Below are positions 53,306-61,583 of a DNA stretch of 64,000 bases, piece after piece (the first letter of the stretch is position 1; each line of letters starts with the position of its first letter). The notes under the pieces are model-generated. The model was not told the origin of the DNA. It ran no database searches and was given only the letters and a program-made list of their open reading frames with translations. The position numbers and the translations under genes are program-made. Source of the stretch: Poriferisodalis sp965262965 (GTDB taxonomy: Bacteria; Actinomycetota; Acidimicrobiia; Acidimicrobiales; Poriferisodalaceae); contig NZ_OZ253573.1 in assembly GCF_965262965.1 (NCBI RefSeq), positions 248,001 to 312,000 of the forward strand, given 5' to 3'.

Positions 53306-55588
53306 TCAGCCGGCGTCAGTCCCGACATATTGCTCGGACAGCCGCGCTCCGTTGCGATGCCGAGAGCGTGGTCCTGCTGTCAGGGCGATGGGACGACATG
53401 CGGTCGCGACGCGGTCCCAGTAGCTGCGTCCGGATCGGATCCTCGCCTCGAGACTGTGCGCGTCGAGGCGCGCTGAGACCACGGTCTGGGGCGAAGGGGG
53501 ATCGGCGGCGAAACAGGCTTCCTGCGTGGCCGCAGCCAGGGACGCGAGCTCGGAAGCGTCCATTCTCAGGCGGCGATCGACGCGCGTCGCAAACTCGGAG
53601 TGGGTTTCCGCTCGGCGCTGATCGAGACCGATCTCGAACAGACGCTCAGCGACGTCGTGCCAGCTGGCCTCAACTGTCGCTCTGGGGTTGCCGCGCGCGC
53701 GCCGATGATGCAGGGCTCTGCGCAGTCGCACCACGGCCGGTACCGAGATGAGCCAGACTCCTGCGACAGCCGCCATGGCGTAGAACGGGATCACAACCCA
53801 GTCGGCCCACGATCCGGTCGCCTGGTTGGATCCTTCAGTGTCGAGCACGTCGACGAAGCCCTCAAGGTTGCCCGATGTGCCTTCGAGATCGTCGAGACCG
53901 AGGGCTCCGATGAATCCCGAGCCCGCCTCGCCCGCGGCTTCGGGATCTCCGGACACGACTTGCTGGGGCGCGACACCGGTGTACACGACTGCCCCCGGCG
54001 CACCACGGCCGGGTGTCGGCTCGAAGTACACCCATCGGCCTCCGATCCAGACCTCTGGCCACGCGTGGTAGTGCTCGCCCCGGACGATGTACTCGCCGTC
54101 GACCAGATCTCCAGGCGTGAAGCCCACGGCGACCCGGGACGGGAGGCCCACAGCGCGCGCCATCGCTGCGTACGTACCCGAGAACTGCTCGCAGTAGCCG
54201 CGACGGTCCTCGAAGAGGAACTGCTCCATGCGCTCAGTGTCATGACCGCTCGGAACCCGAAGCGCATACGCGAAGTTCTCCAAGAAGAAATTCTGCAGTG
54301 CCAAGGACTTCGCGTAGGGGCCGGAGACGTCGGCGGTGACCTCGGCTGCAAGCTCGACGACGCGCTCGTTGAAGCCTTCCGGCAACTCCAGGTAGTTCTC
54401 CGCAATCTCAGACGGGACGTCATCAGTGGCGGAGACGAGGGCGGCCACCGAAGGAACACGGATGGCGGAACTGACGGTGTAGGAGAATCCGGGCTCCAAC
54501 TCCATGCTGTGGTCGGTTACCAGCGCGCCGGACTCGGCGTCGTACAGCGCATGGGGGCCGTCGTAGGCCACCGGTTCGAACGCTGCAGGAAGCCAGATGC
54601 TGTCGAGGGCGGCGACGGTCACTTCCTGGCGCAGATAGTCGCCCGGTGGCGGGGCACTCAGCAACTCAGCCGCATCGCTGTACAGCTGTTCAGAGCCCCA
54701 GACCGTGCCATCGAAGCGTCCAAGCCCTGAGACTCGCCAATACGCCGGACGCTCGGCTCGCACCCGGAAGAGCTCGCCGCCCGACACCCCGGTCAGCCGC
54801 CCTTGCGCGTTCACGAGCGGGCTGATCGTGACACGGGACGCGGTTGCGGTGCCGTCGAAGTCTTTCCAGGACATGATCGCCGGCGCGTCGGTGCCGGGCA
54901 GCAATGGGACGATCAGCGCAGCACCCACAGCGACGATTCCGCCAAACCGCAGCGCTGTTCGCATCGGCACCGACACTCGGCGGCGTCTGGCGGGACCGAT
55001 CTGCACCCAACCGCCCGTGTGGTGGATGCCATGAGCGGCAGCGAACGCGACGCAGGCAACCACCATGAACGCCGCGCTGCGGATGCGCCAGCCGTCGGTG
55101 CCCAGAGCGCCCACGAACGCCAGCATGATGAGGCTGGGCAGCATTGCCTCGATCAGCAAGCGCCCCCGAAATGCCGCCGTATCTGCGGCGACCGCCCCAA
55201 GCCAGATGATTGCGCCTCCGACCAGCAGGAAGCCCGGCGTCGCTGCGGTCGGCGCCTCCACGATTCCGAAGGCATCCCACGCTGCTGCGATATCGGCTGC
55301 GGCTTGCCGGACCGTCGCCGCGGTCGGCATCAGTCCCGCCAGCAGTGTGTCGGAGTACAGCGCGAGGCTCACCGAGATCGCGAGCAGCACCAGCCCGATC
55401 GTCGCTGCGATCGCCATCGGCCAGCGTTGGCGCCGCGTGACCGCTGCGGTGGCATGACCGCCAGCGGCGAGGATGAGCCACAACGGCAGGTAGTCCCACG
55501 AATCGAACAGCCGCCGGGCGGTCAACACCGAGACCAGCGTCAGTGTCCACAGGGCGACTTCGGCCAGCCGCAACGACTGGCGAGTCAT
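53306..55588 (-). CDS. Transglutaminase-like membrane protein (TgpA type)
   Basis: A 760-residue protein with an N-terminal block of about six to seven membrane helices (DUF3488/TgpA_N). An extracellular transglutaminase-like core follows, with Cys in RRGYCEQFSGTYAAMARAVG, His in GEHYHAWPEVWIGG and an acid in VYFEPTPG. A further helix (DWVVIPFYAMAAVAGVW) and a DUF4129-like C-terminal tail complete it. It acts on proteins or peptides at the cell surface by family analogy. ATG 55588 overlaps the DUF58 stop. With MoxR and DUF58 it is a common three-gene set. Confidence 0.87.
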   Translation of the reverse strand: MTRQSLRLAEVALWTLTLVSVLTARRLFDSWDYLPLWLILAAGGHATAAVTRRQRWPMAIAATIGLVLLAISVSLALYSDTLLAGLMPTAATVRQAAADIAAAWDAFGIVEAPTAATPGFLLVGGAIIWLGAVAADTAAFRGRLLIEAMLPSLIMLAFVGALGTDGWRIRSAAFMVVACVAFAAAHGIHHTGGWVQIGPARRRRVSVPMRTALRFGGIVAVGAALIVPLLPGTDAPAIMSWKDFDGTATASRVTISPLVNAQGRLTGVSGGELFRVRAERPAYWRVSGLGRFDGTVWGSEQLYSDAAELLSAPPPGDYLRQEVTVAALDSIWLPAAFEPVAYDGPHALYDAESGALVTDHSMELEPGFSYTVSSAIRVPSVAALVSATDDVPSEIAENYLELPEGFNERVVELAAEVTADVSGPYAKSLALQNFFLENFAYALRVPSGHDTERMEQFLFEDRRGYCEQFSGTYAAMARAVGLPSRVAVGFTPGDLVDGEYIVRGEHYHAWPEVWIGGRWVYFEPTPGRGAPGAVVYTGVAPQQVVSGDPEAAGEAGSGFIGALGLDDLEGTSGNLEGFVDVLDTEGSNQATGSWADWVVIPFYAMAAVAGVWLISVPAVVRLRRALHHRRARGNPRATVEASWHDVAERLFEIGLDQRRAETHSEFATRVDRRLRMDASELASLAAATQEACFAADPPSPQTVVSARLDAHSLEARIRSGRSYWDRVATACRPIALTAGPRSRHRNGARLSEQYVGTDAG

Positions 55589-56760
55589 GCGCGCACACTC
55601 TCGGCCTGGGCCCACGCCCACGACCCAGACAGCTGCGACAGGCTGGCGATCTCGACGTACCGGCTCGAGAATCCCTGCGGACGACCCATCTCACCGCCAG
55701 CGGGGCACACGCGAATGACGGTCACCGTCGAAGACGCCCGCGTTGCAGCCGTCACGATCTCCAAGTCCCGTGACAATTCGAACGGGGCGCCCGAGAGCAC
55801 AGCCACCACCGCGCCCGATGTCGCCGCTGTGGCTTCGGCGATGACCCGTCGAATCGAGCCTAGGCCAGATGTCGTCACTTCGGCAAGATGATCGAACACT
55901 TGAGCCAAGCCCTCGCCAGATGTCACGAAGCCCGTGTCAGCTCCTGCGATTGTCAGGAGGCGGAGGGGATCGCGCCGCGTTGCGCATGCCAGAACGACAC
56001 TCGCTGCCGCAGACACTGCGAGCTCAAATCGATCGTCGTCGAACGACGAGCTCCGAGTGTCGAGCACCACGGTGACGCGGCTGCGTCGAGGAACCTCGTC
56101 CTCACGCACCATGGGTCGCCCCAGACGTGCCGTGGATGGCCAGTGAATACGTCGGAGGTCGTCTCCGACGGTGTAGTCCCGTAGCGCGTAGAAGTCCTCG
56201 CCGATGCGCTGCAGCGTGTGTGCGTCAGCGGCGATCCCTAGCGGCTCAGGCCCCCGGAACAGACGAGGCGGCACCAGCGTCTGCGTCGCCGGGTACACCA
56301 CCAGAGTCGTCGGCGAGCTCACGCCGATCGAAGTACGGGCCACTCCAAGCGGATCGGCGACCGCCACTTCTGCGGGCCCGATGACGAGACGCCCCCGACG
56401 CTCGGTCGGGAGCAAGTATGACGCCGTCACCTGCTCCGCCGGTCCAAGAGGACTGACAAGCAATCGAGCACCGAGAGTTCCCGTGACCGGATCGGTCATC
56501 TGCACGACGGGTGTCGGGGCGCCGAGATTGGTCACTGTGAGCTCGACTCGTGCCACTCCGCCGGCATGGACGCGAACCGGTTGCACCGAGCGCGCCACCC
56601 TCAGGCGAATGCGTCGCGTTCGGGTCCAAACAGCGGCGAGCGTGAGCAGTCCGAGGGCCGCGATGGCCAGAACGATGAGTTCAGCGATCCCGAAAAATCG
56701 GCCAGCGGCGACGAGAACGACAGCCACGATCCCGACGGTCCATCCGCGTCGTGTCAGCAC
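55585..56760 (-). CDS. DUF58 protein
   Basis: A 391-residue protein. Two N-terminal membrane helices are followed by an immunoglobulin-like part. The DUF58 signature is split here as FYALRDYTVGDDLRRIHW and STARLGRPMVREDE. A von Willebrand A-like domain follows, with a DTRSSS MIDAS-type sequence. It is usually encoded with MoxR ATPases and may be a scaffold or chaperone client. The biochemical role is not established. Confidence 0.9.
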   Translation of the reverse strand: MLTRRGWTVGIVAVVLVAAGRFFGIAELIVLAIAALGLLTLAAVWTRTRRIRLRVARSVQPVRVHAGGVARVELTVTNLGAPTPVVQMTDPVTGTLGARLLVSPLGPAEQVTASYLLPTERRGRLVIGPAEVAVADPLGVARTSIGVSSPTTLVVYPATQTLVPPRLFRGPEPLGIAADAHTLQRIGEDFYALRDYTVGDDLRRIHWPSTARLGRPMVREDEVPRRSRVTVVLDTRSSSFDDDRFELAVSAAASVVLACATRRDPLRLLTIAGADTGFVTSGEGLAQVFDHLAEVTTSGLGSIRRVIAEATAATSGAVVAVLSGAPFELSRDLEIVTAATRASSTVTVIRVCPAGGEMGRPQGFSSRYVEIASLSQLSGSWAWAQAESVRA

Positions 56761-56806
56761 GGCGGCTCACCTCGTGGGGGAGCCGAACTCAGCACGGCGA
56801 CTCACC

Positions 56807-57856
56807 TCAGCGAGCACTCGACGGCACGGTGACGGAGTCGAAAACCTCGCGCAGCGCTGTGTGCGGTGTCAGTCCCTGTAGCTGGGCATCGGCGCTCAAC
56901 CGGATCCGATGGCCAAGCACCGGATCGGCGACAGCTTTCACATCGTCAGGTACCACATAGTTCCGACCCCCTGCCACGGCCCGGGCCTGCGCAACGCGTT
57001 GGAGATCGAGGGTCGCTCGAGGGCTGATACCGAGAGTGATGGTGCCGCGCTGGCGCGAGGCGTCGGCCACGGCGACGATGTAGCGCCGCAGTGCTGGCGC
57101 CACGTGCACTTCTGCCACCGTTCGGGCCATCGCAAGTACCTCAGAAGCTGTGATGACCGGCGACAGCGAGATCTCTGTCGTCCCGTCGTGCAGGTCGAGC
57201 ACTTCCATCGCAGCTTCGGGATCGGGGTAACCGATGCTGATGCGCATGAGGAACCGGTCGAGCTGCGACTCGGGGAGGGGGTAGGTGCCCTCGTGCTCGA
57301 TCGGATTCTGTGTGGCGATCACCATGAAGGGCCGACCGAGCGAGCGAGTCGTGCGGTCGGTGGTGACCTGGCGCTCCTCCATCGCTTCAAGCAAGGCCGC
57401 CTGCGTCTTCGGCGAGGCACGGTTGATTTCGTCAACGAGCACGATGCTGGCGAACAGAGCTCCCGGGCGGAAATCGAAAGCGCGCTCGCGTTCGTCCCAG
57501 ACATTCACCCCGATGACATCTGACGGCAGCACGTCGGGAGTGAACTGAATACGCCCGAATGGAGCTGCGATGGATGCCGCCAACGCCTTCGCCAGGCTCG
57601 TTTTGCCGACGCCCGGCACGTCTTCGATCAGCAGGTGACCGTCGCAGAGCAAGCAGAGCAGGGCCAGGCCAATCGCATCGGGCTTGCCTCGAATGACTCG
57701 CTGCACGTTTGCTGAGATGCGTTCGAAGTTGCTGCGGAACACCTCAGGGACGGCTGCCGGCTCTGCGGTGAGGCCGTCCGCGACAATCGTGCCAGCAGAA
57801 GGTCGACCCGTGCTGGGAGGCATCAGATCTTCGTCTCGGGGGCCTTGATTGCGCAC
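56807..57856 (-). CDS. MoxR-type AAA+ ATPase
   Basis: A 349-residue AAA+ protein. Walker A is LIEDVPGVGKTSLAKALA, Walker B is SIVLVDEINRASPKTQAALL, sensor 1 is PFMVIATQNPIEHEGTYPLP, and the sensor 2 region is LGISPRATLDLQRVAQARA. MoxR ATPases assist assembly or activation of partner complexes such as DUF58 proteins. The start is GTG 57856 or ATG 57823; neither has a strong ribosome site. It is first in the operon with DUF58 and the transglutaminase. Confidence 0.9.
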   Translation of the reverse strand: MRNQGPRDEDLMPPSTGRPSAGTIVADGLTAEPAAVPEVFRSNFERISANVQRVIRGKPDAIGLALLCLLCDGHLLIEDVPGVGKTSLAKALAASIAAPFGRIQFTPDVLPSDVIGVNVWDERERAFDFRPGALFASIVLVDEINRASPKTQAALLEAMEERQVTTDRTTRSLGRPFMVIATQNPIEHEGTYPLPESQLDRFLMRISIGYPDPEAAMEVLDLHDGTTEISLSPVITASEVLAMARTVAEVHVAPALRRYIVAVADASRQRGTITLGISPRATLDLQRVAQARAVAGGRNYVVPDDVKAVADPVLGHRIRLSADAQLQGLTPHTALREVFDSVTVPSSAR

Positions 57857-57950
57857 GCGTGCCTGCTCTCTGCGTGTTTCGGCCGTTGAGACTACTCATC
57901 ACCCCAACGAGGGCACTGTCGGGTGTGGGGGCTGCACGTAGAGTGGCCCG
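57857..57950. promoter_or_regulatory. Divergent promoter region
   Basis: The 94-bp gap between the divergent MoxR operon and the small-protein/HNH genes must carry promoters in both directions. No certain -10 hexamers were picked out by eye. Confidence 0.35.
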
Positions 57951-58226
57951 GTGCGTCGTTCCGGCCCCATTCGAAGGCTCGCGCTGGTGAGCGCTATCGC
58001 GATTCGCCCAACGCTGTGGCTGACCGCAGCGGCAGCGATCAAGCGTCTGGCGCCGCCGCGCTGGTGGGCACAGCCACCGTTCCTGCCGGTGCCGCACTCC
58101 GACTATGTGCGATTTCGTGCCCTGACGGCACTCGGAGGCGACGACGCAGCAGCGCCGTCGGCCGACGATCTGATCCAATGGCTCCAATGGTGTCGACACT
58201 GGCCCGCCGCGACTGAGCAGTCATGA
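57951..58226 (+). CDS. Conserved small protein next to HNH gene
   Basis: A 91-residue protein with an N-terminal helical stretch (IRPTLWLTAAAAIKRLAPP) and a conserved-looking PHSDYVRFRALTALGGDD, then DLIQWLQWCRHWP. Similar short proteins precede actinobacterial HNH genes, from memory of such neighbourhoods. No function is known. The ATG of the HNH gene overlaps its stop (ATGA). The start is GTG 57951. Confidence 0.65.
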   Translation: MRRSGPIRRLALVSAIAIRPTLWLTAAAAIKRLAPPRWWAQPPFLPVPHSDYVRFRALTALGGDDAAAPSADDLIQWLQWCRHWPAATEQS

Positions 58227-58867
58227 CCGCACGGAACGCCGTCGCGTACGCGCCACCCGTCGGGTTGTCGGGCGGCGCGGACGTTTCTCCTTCGTCGACT
58301 GTGACGGGAAATGGCCATGCAACGGCGAACGGCACGACTCGCGTGCGCTCGGTTCTTGCCGAGCGAACCTTGGTGCTGAACGTCACGTACCAGCCGCTGT
58401 CCATCACGACCGTGCGCAAGGCATTGCTCCTGGTTCTTGCCCGCAAGGCTGACGTGATCCACTCTGGATCAGGCCGGATCCGCTCACCGAGGATGTCGAT
58501 TGCAGCACCTTCGGTGGTCCGGCTGAACTATCACGCACGGGCTCCCTACCGTCGTCGAGCACCGTTGCATCGCCGAGCAGTGTTCGCGCGTGACGCCTAC
58601 CGCTGCCAGTACTGCGGGGATCGGGCGGAGTGCATCGACCACGTGCATCCGCGCAGCCGTGGCGGCGAGCACACCTGGGAGAACGTGGTGGCCTGCTGCC
58701 GAGCATGCAACGTCGGCAAGGGCGACTCGTTGCTGGGCGACGGCCGCTTCCGGTTGCGGCACGTCCCGTATGCGCCAGAGCCTCTCGCCGTCGTTGCCGC
58801 GATGCGTGGCGGCGCACCACCGGAGTGGAAGGACTATCTGCCCAAGCTGAGGGGTCAACTGGTCTGA
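58223..58867 (+). CDS. HNH endonuclease family protein
   Basis: A 214-residue HNH nuclease. The zinc and catalytic core is RCQYCGDRAECIDHVHPRSR followed by GGEHTWENVVACCRACN, with two CxxC pairs, the HNH His in DHVHP and an Asn in WENVV. A conserved N-terminal module (TLVLNVTYQPLSITTVRKAL) is typical of the actinobacterial group. The role may be DNA repair or defence; none is proven. The core motif is intact. Confidence 0.88.
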   Translation: MTARNAVAYAPPVGLSGGADVSPSSTVTGNGHATANGTTRVRSVLAERTLVLNVTYQPLSITTVRKALLLVLARKADVIHSGSGRIRSPRMSIAAPSVVRLNYHARAPYRRRAPLHRRAVFARDAYRCQYCGDRAECIDHVHPRSRGGEHTWENVVACCRACNVGKGDSLLGDGRFRLRHVPYAPEPLAVVAAMRGGAPPEWKDYLPKLRGQLV

Positions 58868-58897
58868 TTGGCCGGAGTCTGGTGCCATCGTGGTGCC

Positions 58898-59563
58898 GTG
58901 GCCGGATGGATCCTTGATGAGTGGCGTGGCAGTGCGGAGCTGCTGCACGGTCGCTCCATGCCTCACGACCGCCGCCGGCGCGTCTCGGTGCTCCGTCCGA
59001 GGAGATCCGCGTTGGTCTTGGGTTCAGCAGAGCCGAATCCATTTGGGCACAGCGCCTCTCGTGGATCGAATGCAAGCTGGGACCTTGTCCGGCGCCGCAG
59101 CGGCGGCGGCGCGGTTTGGTTGGATCCGCAGTTGTGTACGTGGATCGATGTGTTCGTTCCCGCTGCCGATCCCTTGTGGCGGGCCGATGTCGGTTCGGCG
59201 TTCGGCTGGCTCGGGAAGCGATTGGCCCAGGCGTTCTCGTCGCTCGGCGTGCAAGCGGACGTTCACGAAGGCGCATACGAACCCGGCGGGCTGGTGTGCT
59301 TCGCCTCGCGGGGGCCCGGCGAAGTGCTCGTGGAGAATCGCAAGCTGGTCGGTATCTCGCAGCGCCGCGCGCGACAGGGGAGCAGGTTCCAGTGTGCGTG
59401 GTACACGCACTTCGAACTTGGACCGCTGTCGGAACTCCTCGATGCCCGTACAGCTGCGTTGACGCACGATCGTGCGATCGGCTGGGTCGATCTGGGCATC
59501 GACCTGAGCCCACCGCAGCTGACCTCGCTTGTTCTTCGACACATCACATCGCCCGAAAATTGA
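58898..59563 (+). CDS. Lipoate-protein ligase A family protein
   Basis: A 221-residue protein of the biotin/lipoate ligase fold. It shows RRRSGGGAVWLDP, TWIDVFVPAADPLW and the lysine motif ENRKLVGISQRRARQG, which matches the catalytic Lys region of LplA-like enzymes. Actinobacterial relatives often lack a proven substrate, so lipoyl or octanoyl transfer is only likely. GTG 58898 is preferred to the upstream TTG because homology begins at MAGWILDEW. Confidence 0.72.
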   Translation: MAGWILDEWRGSAELLHGRSMPHDRRRRVSVLRPRRSALVLGSAEPNPFGHSASRGSNASWDLVRRRSGGGAVWLDPQLCTWIDVFVPAADPLWRADVGSAFGWLGKRLAQAFSSLGVQADVHEGAYEPGGLVCFASRGPGEVLVENRKLVGISQRRARQGSRFQCAWYTHFELGPLSELLDARTAALTHDRAIGWVDLGIDLSPPQLTSLVLRHITSPEN

Positions 59564-59591
59564 GCATCACGGCCCCTCGCACACACGCAGG

Positions 59592-59640
59592 GTGGACAAT
59601 GTGGGTGATCTACCCATAAAGTGGTGCGAAGTGGTAATCA
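59592..59640 (+). promoter_or_regulatory. MraZ operator (GTGG repeats)
   Basis: GTGG words occur at 59592, 59601, 59621 and 59631. The last two form AAAGTGGTGCGAAGTGGTAA, and the spacing is close to one DNA turn. MraZ binds direct repeats of this kind upstream of its own gene, repressing or modulating the dcw operon. The array ends about 30 bp before the mraZ ATG. Confidence 0.75.
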
Positions 59641-59664
59641 AGGGAACAGCTGGGAGATGGCTCG

Positions 59665-60138
59665 ATGGACGGCCTGTTCGTCGGACAGCATGAGCACGCG
59701 CTCGACGTCAAGGGCCGGATCGTGCTCCCTGCGGGTTTCCGCGGCGCGTTCGAACCATCCGGTTTCTTGATCAAGCACAGCGAGGGTTGCCTCGCGCTCA
59801 TGACTCCCGAACGCTTCGGCGAGATCGCGGCCCAGATGTCGCATCGCTCGCAATCGGGCGGCCCGGTGAACCGGGCCGCCAAGCGTTCATTCGGTGCGGG
59901 CGCGGCACGCGTTCTGCCGGACAAGCAGGGCCGCATAGCGATTCCCGAGGAGCTGCGTCGATTCGCCGGCCTGCAGCGCGATTGTGTCGTGATCGGCGCA
60001 ATTGACGAAGTGGAGATCTGGGACGCCGCGCGGTGGCAAGACGTGAACGCTCAGGGCGAGTCCGTCCTTGCTGCACCCGAGGGCGCGGATCATGCGGCAA
60101 CGCCGTTGGACACATCCGAGTCCGTGGATGCGACGTGA
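59665..60138 (+). CDS. mraZ: MraZ transcriptional regulator
   Basis: A 157-residue protein with two AbrB-like SpoVT folds: FVGQHEHALDVKGRIVLPAG, then GAARVLPDKQGRIAIPEELR. It forms a ring that binds the repeats upstream of the dcw cluster. A GGGAG site lies eight bases before ATG 59665. The TGA overlaps the rsmH GTG (GTGA). Confidence 0.95.
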   Translation: MDGLFVGQHEHALDVKGRIVLPAGFRGAFEPSGFLIKHSEGCLALMTPERFGEIAAQMSHRSQSGGPVNRAAKRSFGAGAARVLPDKQGRIAIPEELRRFAGLQRDCVVIGAIDEVEIWDAARWQDVNAQGESVLAAPEGADHAATPLDTSESVDAT

Positions 60139-61088
60139 GTGCGGCCGCCGCTGTGGAGTACTTCCACGAGCCAGTCATGGCTGACGAGATCGCCGACGTC
60201 TTTCGTCCGGTGCCCGGAGGCCTCATCGTCGATGCGACACTCGGTGGCGGCGGTCATGCCGAGATGTTGCTGCGGCAGCACCCGGATCGAACGCTGCTGG
60301 GCATCGATCGCGACCCTGCTGCAATTGCAGCTGCTCGCGAACGGCTGGCTCGGTTCGGCGACCGCGTGACATTGCGCTGTGATCGGTTTGATCGCCTCGG
60401 CGAGCACGTCGATGAACTTGACGGCCCGGTGGTCGGCGCGTTCTTCGACTTCGGTGTGAGCAGCCACCAACTTGACGTCGCGTCACGCGGCTTCTCCCAT
60501 CGCTACGACGCCCCGCTGGACATGCGAATGGATCCACGTGCCGAGTTGCACGCCGGCTTTGTCGTCAACGAATACTCCGCCGACGAGCTGCGCGATCTCC
60601 TCCGTCGGCATGCCGACGAGCGACATGGCGGCCGCATCGCCGCTGCGATCGTTGCCGCTCGCCCACTGCGCACCACCCGACAGCTCTCTGACGTCGTGCG
60701 TTCCGCCGTACCGGCGGCTGCACGACGGGGCAACCGCCACCCGGCGATGCGCACGTTCGCCGCGATCCGCATCGAAGTCAACGATGAACTCAACCTCATC
60801 GAACCCGCAATTCGAGCTGCGCTCGCCTGCCTTTCGGAAAAGGGACGGCTGGCAACGCTCGCATATCACTCAGGAGAAGACAGCATCGTGAAGTTCATCT
60901 TGCGAGAAGCAGCAGACGGCATTTGCGAATGCCCATCAACCCTGCCGTGCATCTGCGGCGCGGCGCCGACGATCCGACTCTTGCGACGCAAGATCACGCG
61001 CCCGTCGGCAACCGAGGCGGAACGCAACCCACGGGCGGCAAGCGCCATGCTGCGGGCGGCGGAACGCCTTGAGAGCACAAGTTCCTGA
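60135..61088 (+). CDS. rsmH: 16S rRNA m4C1402 methyltransferase
   Basis: RsmH (MraW) methylates N4 of C1402 in 16S rRNA. The 317-residue product has YFHEPVMADEI, the SAM motif IVDATLGGGGHAEMLL, GAFFDFGVSSHQLDVASRGF with the DxGVSS block and HSGEDSIVKFILREAADG. GTG 60135 is coupled to mraZ. All motifs are intact. Confidence 0.95.
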   Translation: MSAAAAVEYFHEPVMADEIADVFRPVPGGLIVDATLGGGGHAEMLLRQHPDRTLLGIDRDPAAIAAARERLARFGDRVTLRCDRFDRLGEHVDELDGPVVGAFFDFGVSSHQLDVASRGFSHRYDAPLDMRMDPRAELHAGFVVNEYSADELRDLLRRHADERHGGRIAAAIVAARPLRTTRQLSDVVRSAVPAAARRGNRHPAMRTFAAIRIEVNDELNLIEPAIRAALACLSEKGRLATLAYHSGEDSIVKFILREAADGICECPSTLPCICGAAPTIRLLRRKITRPSATEAERNPRAASAMLRAAERLESTSS

Positions 61089-61130
61089 CTCCGGCACATC
61101 TGATCGGAAACTCGCCCAAGCGAACTGCAT

Positions 61131-61583
61131 ATGACGGTTGCTGCCGCTGTCCCGCTGCGGGCGCCAAGTGCGCCGGAACTGAGATTGGTTCCTGCGCGCC
61201 GCGCGATGGGCGTGCGACTCGTGGGGATCACGACGTTGCTTGCGTGTGCGGCCATCGTGGTGCTCGCCGGGTTGGCGATCTTCCATACGATGCTTGCGAC
61301 GGGGCAGTACCACCTGTCCGAGCTGAACGCTGAGATCGCCGTCGAGCGAGAACTTCTCATCGACCTGCGGTACGAACTGCAGACGCTGCAAGGCCCATCG
61401 GAAATCGAGCTCATGGGCGTCGGCGCGCTCGGCCTGGTCACAGCATCGGATCCGGTCGACGTGCGAATCGAACCGCGGCACATTACATCGGTCGATTCCC
61501 TCACTGATCAAGCCGGCGGGGATTGGCTGTCGATCAAGACGCTGCTGACCGACGCGTCCACAGCGCATGACCGACGTTCTTGA
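61131..61583 (+). CDS. FtsL-like septum protein
   Basis: A 150-residue bitopic membrane protein. A short cytoplasmic N-terminus is followed by one membrane helix (GITTLLACAAIVVLAGLAIF) and a coiled-coil-like extracellular part (LSELNAEIAVERELLIDLRY). This size, topology and position between rsmH and ftsI mark FtsL in the FtsQLB complex, although sequence conservation is low. It overlaps ftsI by 17 nt. Confidence 0.75.
   Translation: MTVAAAVPLRAPSAPELRLVPARRAMGVRLVGITTLLACAAIVVLAGLAIFHTMLATGQYHLSELNAEIAVERELLIDLRYELQTLQGPSEIELMGVGALGLVTASDPVDVRIEPRHITSVDSLTDQAGGDWLSIKTLLTDASTAHDRRS

Noticed and set aside
54803..55891. 362-codon plus-strand frame opposite the transglutaminase gene
   Set aside because: It lies wholly antisense to a gene with clear membrane helices and a catalytic core; composition is Arg/Gln-rich without domains.
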